Shown here: positions 42,828-52,040 of the stretch, one piece after another
How the letters are laid out: every line of letters starts with the position of its first letter
How positions within the stretch are numbered: position 1 is the first letter of the stretch
Assembly (NCBI GenBank): GCA_050633105.1
Contig: JBOEFW010000043.1
Location: 124,001-188,000, forward strand
DNA from: Aureispira sp050633105
GTDB lineage: Bacteria > Bacteroidota > Bacteroidia > Chitinophagales > Saprospiraceae
Direction: 5' to 3'
Length of the DNA: 64,000 nt
Made by a program: the position numbers and the translations under genes
Notes under the pieces: generated by a model
The model's database searches: none
Seen by the model: only the letters and a program-made list of their open reading frames with translations
Told to the model about the DNA's origin: nothing

Positions 42828-43676
42828 ATGAAGAAAGATTGGGATTTAGTGATACAGCCACACAGAGGTCTGTTAGAAGTAGACTTGAAAGAACTGTGGA
42901 ACTATCGCGATTTATTGTTAATGTTTGTCAAGCGAGACATCGTAACAGTTTACAAACAAACTGTACTAGGGCCTTTATGGTTTGTAGTACAGCCGATCTT
43001 AACCATGTTTATGTTCTTGGTTGTTTTTGGAACGATTGCCAAAATTGATGTAGGAACAGTACCGCCTTCGCTCTTTTATCTGGCGGGAATTATCATTTGG
43101 ACGTATTTCTCTGACTGCTTCATTCAAACTTCCGATACTTTTACACGCAATGCAGACATCTTTGGTAAGGTTTACTTTCCAAGGCTGATTATGCCTTTGT
43201 CTAAAGTCGTGTCAGGTTTGGTAAAGTTTGGCATTCAAATGACCCTATTCCTAATTGTTTATACCTATTATCTGATTCAAGGAAGTTCCATTAGTTTTAC
43301 TTGGAGTTTGAGTTGGCTGATTCCCGTTCTTATTCTTTTCATGGCAGGACTTGGTTTAGGCTTTGGATTGATATTCAGTGCCCTAACCACCAAATACCGC
43401 GATTTGAAATTCCTATTACAATTTGGAGTACAGTTGTTGATGTATGCAACACCTGTTATTTATCCTGTACAGGGATTGCCAGAAGGAACCTTGCGCAATT
43501 TGATGTTTTATAACCCTTTAGCCCATATTGTAGAAGCCTTTAAATTGATTTTCTTAGGAGAAGGTTTTTTGACAACCGCAGGCCTATTGTACGCAGGAGG
43601 TTTTACTTTAGTGGTTGTTTTGATGGGGGTATTAATTTTTAACAAAACAGAGCGTAGTTTTGTCGATACAGTATAA
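42828..43676 (+). CDS. wzm: ABC-2 type polysaccharide export permease (Wzm-like)
   Basis: Inner-membrane half of an ABC transporter that moves an undecaprenyl-linked polysaccharide to the periplasm. 282 residues with about six helices; diagnostic segments are LWNYRDLLLMFVKRDIVTVYKQTVLGPLWFVVQPILTMF and the late YATPVIYPVQGLPEGTLRNLMFYNPLAHIVEAF. It pairs with the ATPase next door (53 nt gap). Together they place this locus on the ABC-dependent rather than the Wzx/Wzy route. Confidence 0.92.
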   Translation: MKKDWDLVIQPHRGLLEVDLKELWNYRDLLLMFVKRDIVTVYKQTVLGPLWFVVQPILTMFMFLVVFGTIAKIDVGTVPPSLFYLAGIIIWTYFSDCFIQTSDTFTRNADIFGKVYFPRLIMPLSKVVSGLVKFGIQMTLFLIVYTYYLIQGSSISFTWSLSWLIPVLILFMAGLGLGFGLIFSALTTKYRDLKFLLQFGVQLLMYATPVIYPVQGLPEGTLRNLMFYNPLAHIVEAFKLIFLGEGFLTTAGLLYAGGFTLVVVLMGVLIFNKTERSFVDTV

Positions 43677-43729
43677 GAAGAGGTTTATGACGAGTTTTAT
43701 TCTCCATAAACCTATAAAATAAAAAAGGT

Positions 43730-45022
43730 ATGTCTGATACGGCGTTAAGCATTGAAAAACTATCCAAACAATACCGTTTAGGCGAGATTGGAACAGGTAC
43801 TTTGTCCCATGATCTCAATCGTTTATGGGCGCGATTAAGGGGCAAAGAAGATCCTTACAGCTTGGTAGGACAGGTCAATGATCGTTCTCAAGGAAAGGGA
43901 GATTCTGATTATGTTTGGGCCCTCAAGGATATTGATTTTCAAGTCAAAAAAGGCGAAGTCCTAGGAATTATTGGCAAGAATGGTGCTGGAAAATCAACCT
44001 TACTGAAGTTGATTTCTAGAGTAACAGCACCGACCCAAGGCTACATCAAAGCCAAGGGACGTATTGCTTCTTTGTTGGAAGTAGGAACAGGGATGCACCC
44101 TGAAATGACCGCCAGAGAAAACATATACCTCAATGGGGCGATATTAGGAATGCGCCGTGCGGAAATTGCACAGAAATTTGAGGAGATTGTAGATTTTGCG
44201 GGATGTGCTTTATATATAGACACTCCTGTGAAACGTTATTCTTCTGGAATGCGGGTTCGGCTGGGTTTTGCTGTGGCTGCTTTTTTAGAGCCAGAAATTC
44301 TGATTGTTGATGAAGTATTGGCAGTAGGCGATGCCGAATTTCAGAAAAAGGCGATTGGAAAAATGAAAGAGGTGAGCCGTGGTGGTGGTCGTACGGTCTT
44401 ATTTGTGAGCCATAATATGGGCTCGATTCGCACCTTGTGTACTCGTGCTATTGTTTTACAAAACGGCCAACAAATTTATGACGGCACTCCTGATGAGGCC
44501 ATCAATTTTTACCTCAATAGCCAAAAAGTAGACGCCAGTCAAGACTTAGCAACTCGTACTGATCGCTTAGGAAATGGCCGCTTAAAATTTACAAAAATAG
44601 AAATGTACCGTGCTGACGGCCTAACAGCGCAAGAGCTTGTATCGGCTGATCCTGTGCGCTTTGTTTTTCATTATACCAGTGATGGAACCGTACAGCCAGA
44701 GCGTTTCTTGCTTGGCGTTAGTATTTGGGACAAGGACGAAAATCGTATTTTAGGCTTTTCAAGCGATGAAATGGGAACTACCTTTAAGGAGATTGGAACC
44801 GAAGGGAAATTTACCTTGAGTTTGCCTCAATTAGCCTTGCGCGGAGGAAATTATGAATTAAAGTTAGTCGCTTCTGAAGGAGGAACACAGCCAGAGCACA
44901 TGTTGGATAACATTGCGAGTGCTTTCCCTTTGACCATTTTGCCAGGCGATTTTTGGCAAGTAGGGCGTTCTAATAGAAGTAATAATATGGTTTTACTAGA
45001 CGGAACGATCGCACATGATTAA
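43730..45022 (+). CDS. wzt: polysaccharide ABC transporter ATPase with C-terminal Wzt carbohydrate-binding domain
   Basis: 430 residues: an ABC ATPase domain (about 1-260) with Walker A GKNGAGKST (82-90), signature YSSGMRVRL, Walker B LIVDEVLAVGD (Glu195) and H-loop His228, then a beta-sandwich (about 265-425) like Wzt C-terminal domains that recognise the end group of the finished chain. That implies the polymer carries a defined terminal modification; the sulfotransferase directly after (8-nt overlap) is one possible source, though that is inference. Confidence 0.92.
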   Translation: MSDTALSIEKLSKQYRLGEIGTGTLSHDLNRLWARLRGKEDPYSLVGQVNDRSQGKGDSDYVWALKDIDFQVKKGEVLGIIGKNGAGKSTLLKLISRVTAPTQGYIKAKGRIASLLEVGTGMHPEMTARENIYLNGAILGMRRAEIAQKFEEIVDFAGCALYIDTPVKRYSSGMRVRLGFAVAAFLEPEILIVDEVLAVGDAEFQKKAIGKMKEVSRGGGRTVLFVSHNMGSIRTLCTRAIVLQNGQQIYDGTPDEAINFYLNSQKVDASQDLATRTDRLGNGRLKFTKIEMYRADGLTAQELVSADPVRFVFHYTSDGTVQPERFLLGVSIWDKDENRILGFSSDEMGTTFKEIGTEGKFTLSLPQLALRGGNYELKLVASEGGTQPEHMLDNIASAFPLTILPGDFWQVGRSNRSNNMVLLDGTIAHD

Positions 45023-45884
45023 ATCTATTTTGACAAAGGCAGGGAATCAAGCTCATTACTACCAACATTTGCGTCCAGCAGTCTTGGATGCTACTTTTAT
45101 GGTCAGTACAGGTAGAACGGGGACCCAGTTTTTTGAATCGTTTTTTGAAGAAATAGATGCCCATACTTTGGCCGTTCATGAGCCAAGACCTGACCTATTT
45201 GATTTAGGAATAGAAAAACATAGAGCTGGAAAAGGTACAGAAACAGTAACCCAAGCTATTTTAGAAGCACGGGATCCGTTTTTACGGTCTTATTGCCATG
45301 CTCGAATTAAGCGTTATATCGAGAGCAATCCTTTTCTATCTTTTTTATTACCAGAAGTCAAAACAGCCTTTCCCAAAGCGCGTTTTGTTATTATTACGAG
45401 GAAAGCTTCTTCTTACATGAAATCTGCGTTGAATAAATCTCCCTTGGATGATGGCGCTTTTTATTTCTATGATAAGAACGATAAACGACAACGTATTCGT
45501 GCGACAGACTTTGAACAAGATGCACAAAAAGAGGCTTGGGATACTTTTGATCGCCAACAAAAAATTGCTTGGTATTGGAACAAGTGCAATACTATTCTAA
45601 TGGACTTTGTTGCCGCGAATCCGAATCAAACCCTCCATCTAAAATTTGAAGACTTATTTTCTAAAGAAGCAACTGTTCGTCAACAAACGATTGAACGATT
45701 ATTGGCTTTTATGAAGATCGAATTGACCCCAGCACAATTGCAAGAGCGATTGGACTTGATGGGCATCAAAAAAAATCAAACCAAAGCGTTGGTCTACGAA
45801 GGAGTAGACCAGTGGACGACAACAGAACAAGAACAATTTATGGCCTTAACAGAAGAGGCTCAAACGCGTATTTACGGAGAGTAG
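45015..45884 (+). CDS. sulfotransferase-family protein
   Basis: 289 residues resembling PAPS-dependent sulfotransferases. The N-terminal phosphosulfate-binding loop reads VSTGRTGTQFFESFF (30-44), and the middle FPKARFVIITRKASSYMKSALN matches the 3'-phosphate-binding R/S region. HLKFEDLF near the end is also common. It would sulfate a sugar in the cytoplasm before export, if active. The gene overlaps wzt by 8 nt. No PAPS-making genes (cysDNC) are in the window. Family level only; the target is unknown. Confidence 0.7.
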   Translation: MIKSILTKAGNQAHYYQHLRPAVLDATFMVSTGRTGTQFFESFFEEIDAHTLAVHEPRPDLFDLGIEKHRAGKGTETVTQAILEARDPFLRSYCHARIKRYIESNPFLSFLLPEVKTAFPKARFVIITRKASSYMKSALNKSPLDDGAFYFYDKNDKRQRIRATDFEQDAQKEAWDTFDRQQKIAWYWNKCNTILMDFVAANPNQTLHLKFEDLFSKEATVRQQTIERLLAFMKIELTPAQLQERLDLMGIKKNQTKALVYEGVDQWTTTEQEQFMALTEEAQTRIYGE

Positions 45885-45906
45885 ACCTTACTTTTTATAA
45901 CAGATT

Positions 45907-46842
45907 ATGACAACAAAAAACAAACAGACAACAGTATTGGTAACAGGCGCAGATGGCTTCATAGGAAGCCATCTGGTTGAATTGTTATTGGAAGAAGGCT
46001 ATCAAGTACGTGCCTTTTGTTTGTACAACTCTTTTGGTACTTGGGGCTGGCTAGACAATTTCCCTAAAGAAAAATTAGACCAGTTAGATATTTTTATGGG
46101 AGATGTTCGGGACCCGAATGGCGTACGTACCGCAATGCAAGGTTGTTCGATTGTATACCATTTGGCGGCACTAATTGCGATCCCTTATTCTTACCATTCT
46201 CCTGATTCGTACATTGATACCAATGTCAAGGGAACCTTAAACATCTTACAAGCAGCCAAAGATTTAGGGGTAGAGCGCGTTTTAGTCACGTCTACTTCAG
46301 AAGTATATGGAACCGCTCAGTTTGTGCCAATTACAGAAGCACACCCTAGACAACCACAATCTCCTTATTCTGCTTCTAAAATTGGTGCCGATTGCATGGC
46401 AGAATCCTTTTACCGTTCTTTTGATTTACCTGTCACGATTGTTCGCCCCTTTAATACCTATGGGCCAAGACAATCTGCTCGGGCAATTATTCCAACGATT
46501 ATTNNAGATGTGTATAAGAGACAGTTTTTGGCGATTGCGAATAGCCGCGACTTAATTGGAGAGGATTGCAACATTGCGACCAATTCAGAAATTACCATGC
46601 AAAAAATGGCGGACACGTTGGTAGAATTAATCAATCCACAAGCTAAGATTGTCCAAGATCCCAAACGCTTACGCCCTGCCAAGTCAGAGGTGTTCCGCTT
46701 GTTTGGGGACAATACTAAAATTCAACAACACACCGATTGGACGCCAGCTTCTACCTTAGAACAAGGCTTACAAGCGACCATTGACTGGTTTTCTAATAAA
46801 GAAAATCTAAGATTATACAAACCAGGAATTTACAATGTTTAA
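45907..46842 (+). CDS. legB: NAD-dependent 4,6-dehydratase, LegB-like, disrupted by assembly artefact
   Basis: SDR-type nucleotide-sugar dehydratase. The N-terminal VTGADGFIGSHLVELL binds NAD; active-site elements are TSTSEVYG (Thr130) and YSASK (Tyr154, Lys158). LegB-type enzymes make the 4-keto-6-deoxy intermediate for legionaminic acid or related 4-amino sugars. The reading frame continues through NN and a Tn5/Nextera mosaic end (46504-46524), giving the false residues XDVYKRQ at 200-206. Compared with the family, about 30-35 residues between ARAIIPTII and FLAIANSRD are missing, so the real gene is longer. It overlaps the LegC-like gene by 8 nt, as in leg operons. Confidence 0.85.
   Translation: MTTKNKQTTVLVTGADGFIGSHLVELLLEEGYQVRAFCLYNSFGTWGWLDNFPKEKLDQLDIFMGDVRDPNGVRTAMQGCSIVYHLAALIAIPYSYHSPDSYIDTNVKGTLNILQAAKDLGVERVLVTSTSEVYGTAQFVPITEAHPRQPQSPYSASKIGADCMAESFYRSFDLPVTIVRPFNTYGPRQSARAIIPTIIXDVYKRQFLAIANSRDLIGEDCNIATNSEITMQKMADTLVELINPQAKIVQDPKRLRPAKSEVFRLFGDNTKIQQHTDWTPASTLEQGLQATIDWFSNKENLRLYKPGIYNV
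46504..46524. other. assembly gap (NN) plus Nextera/Tn5 mosaic-end adapter
   Basis: Two N bases are followed at 46506-46524 by AGATGTGTATAAGAGACAG, exactly the 19-bp mosaic end used in transposase-based Illumina libraries. It is not biological. The scaffolder joined two contigs here with a token gap, so the true length of sequence is unknown. Confidence 0.98.
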
Positions 46843-47971
46843 GGAAATTATCCAACATATAAAAGCACAGTTTCCAGAAGGCTTTATTCCACTACATGCG
46901 CCTGTTTTTATAGGCAATGAGAAGGCCTATTTGGCAGAATGCATTGATTCTACTTTTGTCTCTTCTGTAGGGAAATTTGTGAATCAATTTGAAGAAAAAA
47001 TGTGTGCCTATACAGGAGCGGCTCACACAACGGCTGTGGTGAATGGTACTAGTGGTCTACACATTGCTCTACACGTGCTAGAGGTTGGGCCAGGTGATTT
47101 AGTGTTGACACAGCCTTTGACCTTTGTGGCTACTTGTAATGCGATTGCTTATACTGGCGCAGCGCCAGTTTTTGTAGATGTTGATGCAGATACAATGGGT
47201 TTATCGCCTAGCGCACTGAATGTCTTCTTAGAAGAGCAATGTGAGCTGGTCAATGGGAAATGCCAGCATCAAGCAACAGGGAAAATTATCAAAGCTTGTG
47301 TGCCTATGCACACCTTTGGTTTTCCTTGTAGAATACAAGAAATTGTAGCCATTTGTCAAGCGTGGAATATTGGAGTGGTAGAAGATGCTGCAGAATCATT
47401 GGGGAGCTTTATTGGAGCGCAACATACAGGGACTTTTGGTACTTTAGGCGTGTTTAGTTTTAATGGAAATAAAATTGCCACAGCAGGTGGTGGCGGTGCT
47501 GTTATTACGCAAGATGAAGAACTAGGAAAACGCATCAAACATTTGACAACAACGGCAAAACAACCACACAAATGGGCCTATCGCCATGAGGAGGTTGGTT
47601 TCAATTATAGAATGCCAAATGTGAATGCGGCTTTGGCGGTGGCACAATTAGAGACCTTGCCTCAATTTTTGGAAAACAAGCGAGCATTAGCCAGTAATTA
47701 CCGCGCATTTTTTGAGAACCAACCGATGGATTTGGTCTGGGAACAAGAAGGAACACAGGCTAATTTTTGGCTCAATACTGTTTTATTAAAAGATGCTCAA
47801 GAGAAAGAAGCGTTTTTAGAAGCGACCAATAAGGAAGGGGTAATGACTCGCCCAATTTGGGATCTAATGAACAGCCTTCCCCAATATCAAGACAGTATTT
47901 GTGGGGACTTGAAAGAGGCAACAAATTTGGCAGGACGAGTGGTCAATATCCCTAGTAGTGTGCGTTTATAA
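46835..47971 (+). CDS. legC: DegT/DnrJ/EryC1-family aminotransferase, LegC-like
   Basis: PLP enzyme that aminates C4 of the 4-keto sugar from the LegB-like enzyme. The 378 residues have the LegC-type start PLHAPVFIGNEKAYLAECIDSTFVSSVGKFVNQFE, Asp184 in VVEDAAESLGS and PLP Lys213 in SFNGNKIATAGGGG. The end VNIPSSVRL is usual, so the gene is complete. The next legionaminate steps (LegG, LegI, LegF, acetyltransferase LegH) do not follow; a 237-nt gap does. The product may therefore be used as a 4-amino hexose itself. Confidence 0.88.
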   Translation: MFKEIIQHIKAQFPEGFIPLHAPVFIGNEKAYLAECIDSTFVSSVGKFVNQFEEKMCAYTGAAHTTAVVNGTSGLHIALHVLEVGPGDLVLTQPLTFVATCNAIAYTGAAPVFVDVDADTMGLSPSALNVFLEEQCELVNGKCQHQATGKIIKACVPMHTFGFPCRIQEIVAICQAWNIGVVEDAAESLGSFIGAQHTGTFGTLGVFSFNGNKIATAGGGGAVITQDEELGKRIKHLTTTAKQPHKWAYRHEEVGFNYRMPNVNAALAVAQLETLPQFLENKRALASNYRAFFENQPMDLVWEQEGTQANFWLNTVLLKDAQEKEAFLEATNKEGVMTRPIWDLMNSLPQYQDSICGDLKEATNLAGRVVNIPSSVRL

Positions 47972-48208
47972 CACCAAGCGGAATCCTATTAGAAGGGATC
48001 AAGAGGAGAGGAATACTGCTTTTTTGATGGATCTCATTAGGTAATGGTATTGGATTATACGATCAACAACGCAAAAACGTTAGGTCATAAGACAAGCACC
48101 GAAATAAGGAGACTATTGGCTGGTTAGAATAGCAAAGCCATTTATGATTGCCTTCTACCACAATAACTTTCTTTTCTTTATCATAATAGCTTACAAAACA
48201 CATTTTAT
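47972..48208. other. 237-nt spacer inside the polysaccharide operon
   Basis: No gene and no clear promoter or terminator was found. It is the largest gap in the otherwise tightly packed operon and sits where LegG/LegI-type genes would be in leg loci. Confidence 0.45.
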
Positions 48209-49291
48209 ATGTACGATTTGAACCACATTGCTCATCTAGTGATCGACCATGAAGCCAGCTTAATAGAGGCGATGCGTCAAATGGATGAGAATGATTGCAA
48301 ATCCCTATTAGTGACTAAAGAAGGGGACTATTACAGCCTAATTAGCATTGGAGATATTCAGCGTAGAATCTTAGCGAAAGGTAGCTTGGAATATCACGTA
48401 GGGGAGGTCTTACGACCAAATATTACCATCGGAAGAACAACTGATACAACGGCTAGTATTCGTGATTTGATGGAAGAAAAACGCATTGAGTTATTGCCTA
48501 TTTTAGATCAGAATGGGAAACTGAATGACGTGATTTTTTGGCGAGAACGCTATGAGCGCCGCCAACGTAAGACACAATTATTAGGTGATATTCCTGTTGT
48601 CATTATGGCTGGGGGAAAGGGGACCCGCTTGAAACCTATAACCGATGTTATTCCAAAACCTTTGGTGCCACTAGGTGGCAAGCCGATGGTAGAAACAATT
48701 ATTGATTCTTTTTGCGAAGAAGGAGCAGATGCCTTCTATTTGTCGGTCAATTACAAGGCAGATTTTATCAAATTTCATTTTGATTCTATTCCTGATAAAG
48801 CGTATCAAGTACATTATTTCAAAGAGCCACAACCACTGGGAACGGCAGGCAGTTTACGCCTCTTAAAAGAAACGATTAAAAGCACTTTTTTTGTTTCAAA
48901 TTGTGATATTATCATCGATCAAGATTACAGAGATATTTTACAATACCATAGAGATAACAACAATGAACTAACAGCGGTTGCGACTATCAAGGAATATAAT
49001 ATTCCTTATGGCACCATGGAAATATCAGAAAAAGGCTTGTTAACGAAGTTGACGGAGAAACCAAATTTGACCTATTATGTCAATGCAGGGATGTACATTT
49101 TGGAGCCGCATTTATTAGAAGAAATTCCTGAAGAAGAAGGCCTATTTCACATTACGCATTTGATGGAGCAAATTATGGCTAGAGATGGAAAAGTAGGCGT
49201 ATTTCCTGTCAGTGAAGGTGCTTGGATGGATATTGGCAATTGGAAAGAGTACGACAAATCTCAAAGCAGTTTCAAGCAACGATTTGGATGA
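48209..49291 (+). CDS. CBS-domain nucleotidyltransferase, PtmE-like
   Basis: 360 residues: a CBS pair (about 1-120; SLIEAMRQMDENDCKSLLV, SIRDLMEEKRIELLPIL) and a sugar-1-phosphate nucleotidyltransferase domain from about 128 (VVIMAGGKGTRLKPITDVIPKPLVPLGGKPM, NCDIIID). This layout is that of PtmE, the GDP-glucosamine-forming enzyme of the GDP-legionaminate route, and of HddC-like enzymes. Next to LegB/LegC it could supply GDP-GlcN, but the nucleotide cannot be read from sequence. Its stop overlaps the next start (ATGA). Confidence 0.8.
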   Translation: MYDLNHIAHLVIDHEASLIEAMRQMDENDCKSLLVTKEGDYYSLISIGDIQRRILAKGSLEYHVGEVLRPNITIGRTTDTTASIRDLMEEKRIELLPILDQNGKLNDVIFWRERYERRQRKTQLLGDIPVVIMAGGKGTRLKPITDVIPKPLVPLGGKPMVETIIDSFCEEGADAFYLSVNYKADFIKFHFDSIPDKAYQVHYFKEPQPLGTAGSLRLLKETIKSTFFVSNCDIIIDQDYRDILQYHRDNNNELTAVATIKEYNIPYGTMEISEKGLLTKLTEKPNLTYYVNAGMYILEPHLLEEIPEEEGLFHITHLMEQIMARDGKVGVFPVSEGAWMDIGNWKEYDKSQSSFKQRFG

Positions 49292-50553
49292 GAATATTAC
49301 TAACTGGACATACCAGCTTTGTGTTGATGAAGCAATTTTACCCTATGTTACAGGCAGCGATGCCTGAAGCAAAGATTGCTTTATATGGGTTAAACAAACC
49401 TGGAGGAGCTTTGACCGTAGAAGATCGTGCTCATTTTGGAGAATTAATAGAACAACCTCTAATCAAACCCGCTGTCATTAAAAAAGCAGTGCTTTCAGGG
49501 CGCTGGTTAGGTTACCAAGACCAACCCAAACCTTGGAAAAAGATGCTTGGGCAATTGTTGACATTGCAAATTCGTCCAGCTTATGAAACCCTTTATGAAT
49601 GGACGAAGCAACAACTTAAAGAAGAGGCTCTAAAAGAAATTTTTGCCCCTTTTGATCTTATCAACATCCATTATTGTGCGCCTGGGTTCTTGCAACAACT
49701 AAATTATGTACGGCCCAATCAGAAAGCAATGTTGTCTTTCTGGGGATCTGACTTATTTCAAGAAACAGGAATAGAGGCTTATAGTACACAACTCCAAGCT
49801 TTAGAGCAAGCAGATGCAATTACCTTGCACAGCCCAGAAATGGAGCAAATTTTCTTATCCAAATTTGGCCGTTCCTTCCAATCAAAAGTACATCAGGTTC
49901 TCTTTGGTTGTCACCAAGATCGCTTTGATACCATCGAAGCCTTAAAACAACAGCCAGATAAAATTCAAGCTTTCAAAAATAAGCACCAAATCCCCAATGG
50001 AAAAACCATTGTGCAAATAGGCTATAGCGGCGGAGCTGGTCACCAGCATTTAGCGGTTATAGAAGCCTTGACACAGCAAGTACCTCATCTGAAAGAGGAA
50101 CTGTTCTTAATGGTGCCAACAACCTATAACAACCAAGACAGCAATTACTTTGAATTGCTAAAGACTACCCTAGAAAATAGTATCTTTGCGAGTGCTCACC
50201 TCACTGATTACCTGACAGACGAAGAAGTTTTATTACTGCCTGTCATTGCTGATGTTCATCTTAATATAAGAGACGCAGATGCCTTGAATAATGCCATGAC
50301 AGAAGCCCTATATACAGGTTGTTGGGTGATTGTAGGCGCATGGTTGCCTTATGGCGTATTAAGAAGAGCAGGTCTGCAATACAGTGAAGTGGCGCAGTTG
50401 TCAGAAATACCCAATTTATTGGCTAATCCTAGTCTAGCACCAAGCGCTACAGACCGCGCTCAAAATGCTAGAGTAGCTGTTGAAAAATTTGCTATGCATC
50501 ATCGTATTGCGGAATGGGTAGCAGTGTACAAACATTTATACCAAACACTATGA
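49288..50553 (+). CDS. glycosyltransferase, GT-B type, unassigned specificity
   Basis: 421 residues from ATG 49288, which overlaps the preceding TGA. Features are an N-terminal MRILLTGHTSFVL strand, a central IHYCAPGFLQQLNY, SFWGSDLF and ADAITLHSPEMEQIF, a C-terminal nucleotide-binding half (IVQIGYSGGAGHQHLAVI) and a late LNNAMTEALYTGC. The pattern recalls Fuc4NAc-transferase (WecF-like) proteins and GT-B enzymes. The donor is unknown. It probably adds one residue of the repeat. Its end overlaps the next gene (ATGA at 50550). Confidence 0.7.
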   Translation: MRILLTGHTSFVLMKQFYPMLQAAMPEAKIALYGLNKPGGALTVEDRAHFGELIEQPLIKPAVIKKAVLSGRWLGYQDQPKPWKKMLGQLLTLQIRPAYETLYEWTKQQLKEEALKEIFAPFDLINIHYCAPGFLQQLNYVRPNQKAMLSFWGSDLFQETGIEAYSTQLQALEQADAITLHSPEMEQIFLSKFGRSFQSKVHQVLFGCHQDRFDTIEALKQQPDKIQAFKNKHQIPNGKTIVQIGYSGGAGHQHLAVIEALTQQVPHLKEELFLMVPTTYNNQDSNYFELLKTTLENSIFASAHLTDYLTDEEVLLLPVIADVHLNIRDADALNNAMTEALYTGCWVIVGAWLPYGVLRRAGLQYSEVAQLSEIPNLLANPSLAPSATDRAQNARVAVEKFAMHHRIAEWVAVYKHLYQTL

Positions 50554-51572
50554 AAACTTTACGTTTTGGCATCGTAGGCTGTGGTCGCATTGCCCAACGC
50601 CACGCCAAACACATCAAGAATACCAAAGGAATTGAACTGGCAGCCGTTTGTGATATTATTCCTGAACGCGCAGAAACGTTAGGCGATGCCTATCAAGCAC
50701 AAGCTTTTGATAGTATTGAGGCCTTGTTGGCAGGAAGCGAAGTAGACATCCTTTCTATTTGTAGCCCCAATGGTTGGCATGCTAGCCATAGTATGAGCGC
50801 ACTCAAAGCGGGAAAACACGTGTTGTGTGAGAAGCCGATGGCGATTTCTGTTTATGATTGTGGAGAAATGATTAAAGCAGCTGAAAAGGCTAATAAGCGT
50901 TTGTTTATTATTAAACAAAACCGTTATAATCCCCCCGTAGAAGCCATTAAAAACGCCATTGATCAAGGTCAATTAGGCCGCATTAACAGTGTGCAATTAT
51001 CTTGCTTTTGGAACCGAAACGAAGATTATTATAAGAACAGCTGGAAAGGAAGCCGCAACTTGGACGGTGGAACTTTATACACGCAGTTTAGTCATTTTGT
51101 AGATCTCTTGTATTATTTAGTAGGAGACGTTAAAGAGGCAAAAGCTTTTGGAGACAATTTCTGCCATCAAGGCATTACCGAATTTGAGGATACAGGTGTA
51201 GTAATTTTACGTTTTCATAACAATGCTCTAGGTACGATCAATTATACCGTGAATAGTTATGGAGGCAATATGGAAGGCTCTTTGACCTTGTTTGGAGATA
51301 AGGGGACTGTGAAAATTGGAGGACAGTACCTCAATGAATTAGAATATCAAAACATAGAAGGCCTCACCATCGAAAATTTACCAGAAGGGAATACAGCTAA
51401 CAACTATGGGCAATATAAAGGCTCTATGTCTAACCATGACAAGGTGTATGAAAATGTGGCGGATGTTTTGTTGCATGATGGACAAATTACAACCAATATG
51501 TTTGAGGGCTTGAAGACGGTGGAGATTATTGACAAAATTTATCAAGAAATAGAAAAAAATGGTGGACGATAA
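50550..51572 (+). CDS. wlbA: Gfo/Idh/MocA-family oxidoreductase, WlbA-like
   Basis: 340 residues from ATG 50550. Rossmann motif GIVGCGRIAQRH, the family motif CEKPMA (about 97-102), catalytic-site HFVDLLYYLVGDV and RYNPPVEAIKNAI. WlbA oxidises C3 of UDP-GlcNAcA (or UDP-ManNAcA) to a 3-keto sugar, which an aminotransferase then aminates. The acetyltransferase and aminotransferase in the same run (51559, 52781) support this role. The UDP-GlcNAc 6-dehydrogenase needed to feed it is not in the window. Confidence 0.78.
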   Translation: MKTLRFGIVGCGRIAQRHAKHIKNTKGIELAAVCDIIPERAETLGDAYQAQAFDSIEALLAGSEVDILSICSPNGWHASHSMSALKAGKHVLCEKPMAISVYDCGEMIKAAEKANKRLFIIKQNRYNPPVEAIKNAIDQGQLGRINSVQLSCFWNRNEDYYKNSWKGSRNLDGGTLYTQFSHFVDLLYYLVGDVKEAKAFGDNFCHQGITEFEDTGVVILRFHNNALGTINYTVNSYGGNMEGSLTLFGDKGTVKIGGQYLNELEYQNIEGLTIENLPEGNTANNYGQYKGSMSNHDKVYENVADVLLHDGQITTNMFEGLKTVEIIDKIYQEIEKNGGR

Positions 51573-52029
51573 TTCTCCCAAACGCTATCAAGCCCAAGTG
51601 CGTGATGTAGATTTTGGAAAAAAAGTCACAATAGTGGAGCCTTGCAATTTGTATGAATGTCAAATTGGAGACGACGTTTTTGTAGGGCCTTTTGTTGAAA
51701 TACAGAAAGGAGTCCAAATAGGCGCTCGTACACGCGTCCAGTCTCATACCTTTGTCTGTGAATTGGTCACGATTGGACAAGATTGTTTTATTGGACATGG
51801 CGTGATGTTTATCAATGATTTGTTTGAGGAGGGAGTGCCTAATGCAAACCCAAAGAAATGGAAGCGTACCTGTCTTGAATCTGGCGTTTCTATTGGCTCT
51901 AATGCTACTATTTTACCTGTACGTATCTGTGAAGGATCCGTTATAGGAGCTGGAGCTGTAGTGACAAAAGATATTACTGTTAAAGGTATTTATGCTGGGA
52001 ATCCTGCAAAATTATTAAGAGCATTATAA
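51559..52029 (+). CDS. left-handed beta-helix N-acetyltransferase, WlbB-like
   Basis: 156 residues of hexapeptide repeats (CQIGDDVFVGPFVEIQKGVQIGARTRVQSHTFV...) with a loop FINDLFEEGVPNANPK and an end VIGAGAVVTKDITVKGIYAGNPAKLLRAL. Members acetylate 3-amino groups of nucleotide sugars. It overlaps the WlbA-like gene by 14 nt, strengthening the pairing. At 156 residues it is a little short for WlbB. Confidence 0.75.
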   Translation: MVDDNSPKRYQAQVRDVDFGKKVTIVEPCNLYECQIGDDVFVGPFVEIQKGVQIGARTRVQSHTFVCELVTIGQDCFIGHGVMFINDLFEEGVPNANPKKWKRTCLESGVSIGSNATILPVRICEGSVIGAGAVVTKDITVKGIYAGNPAKLLRAL

Positions 52030-52040
52030 AATAATAAGAC

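Noticed and set aside
46507..46524. Residues DVYKRQ taken as a real loop of the LegB-like protein
   Set aside because: They are the translation of the Tn5 mosaic end after NN and are a known sequencing artefact.
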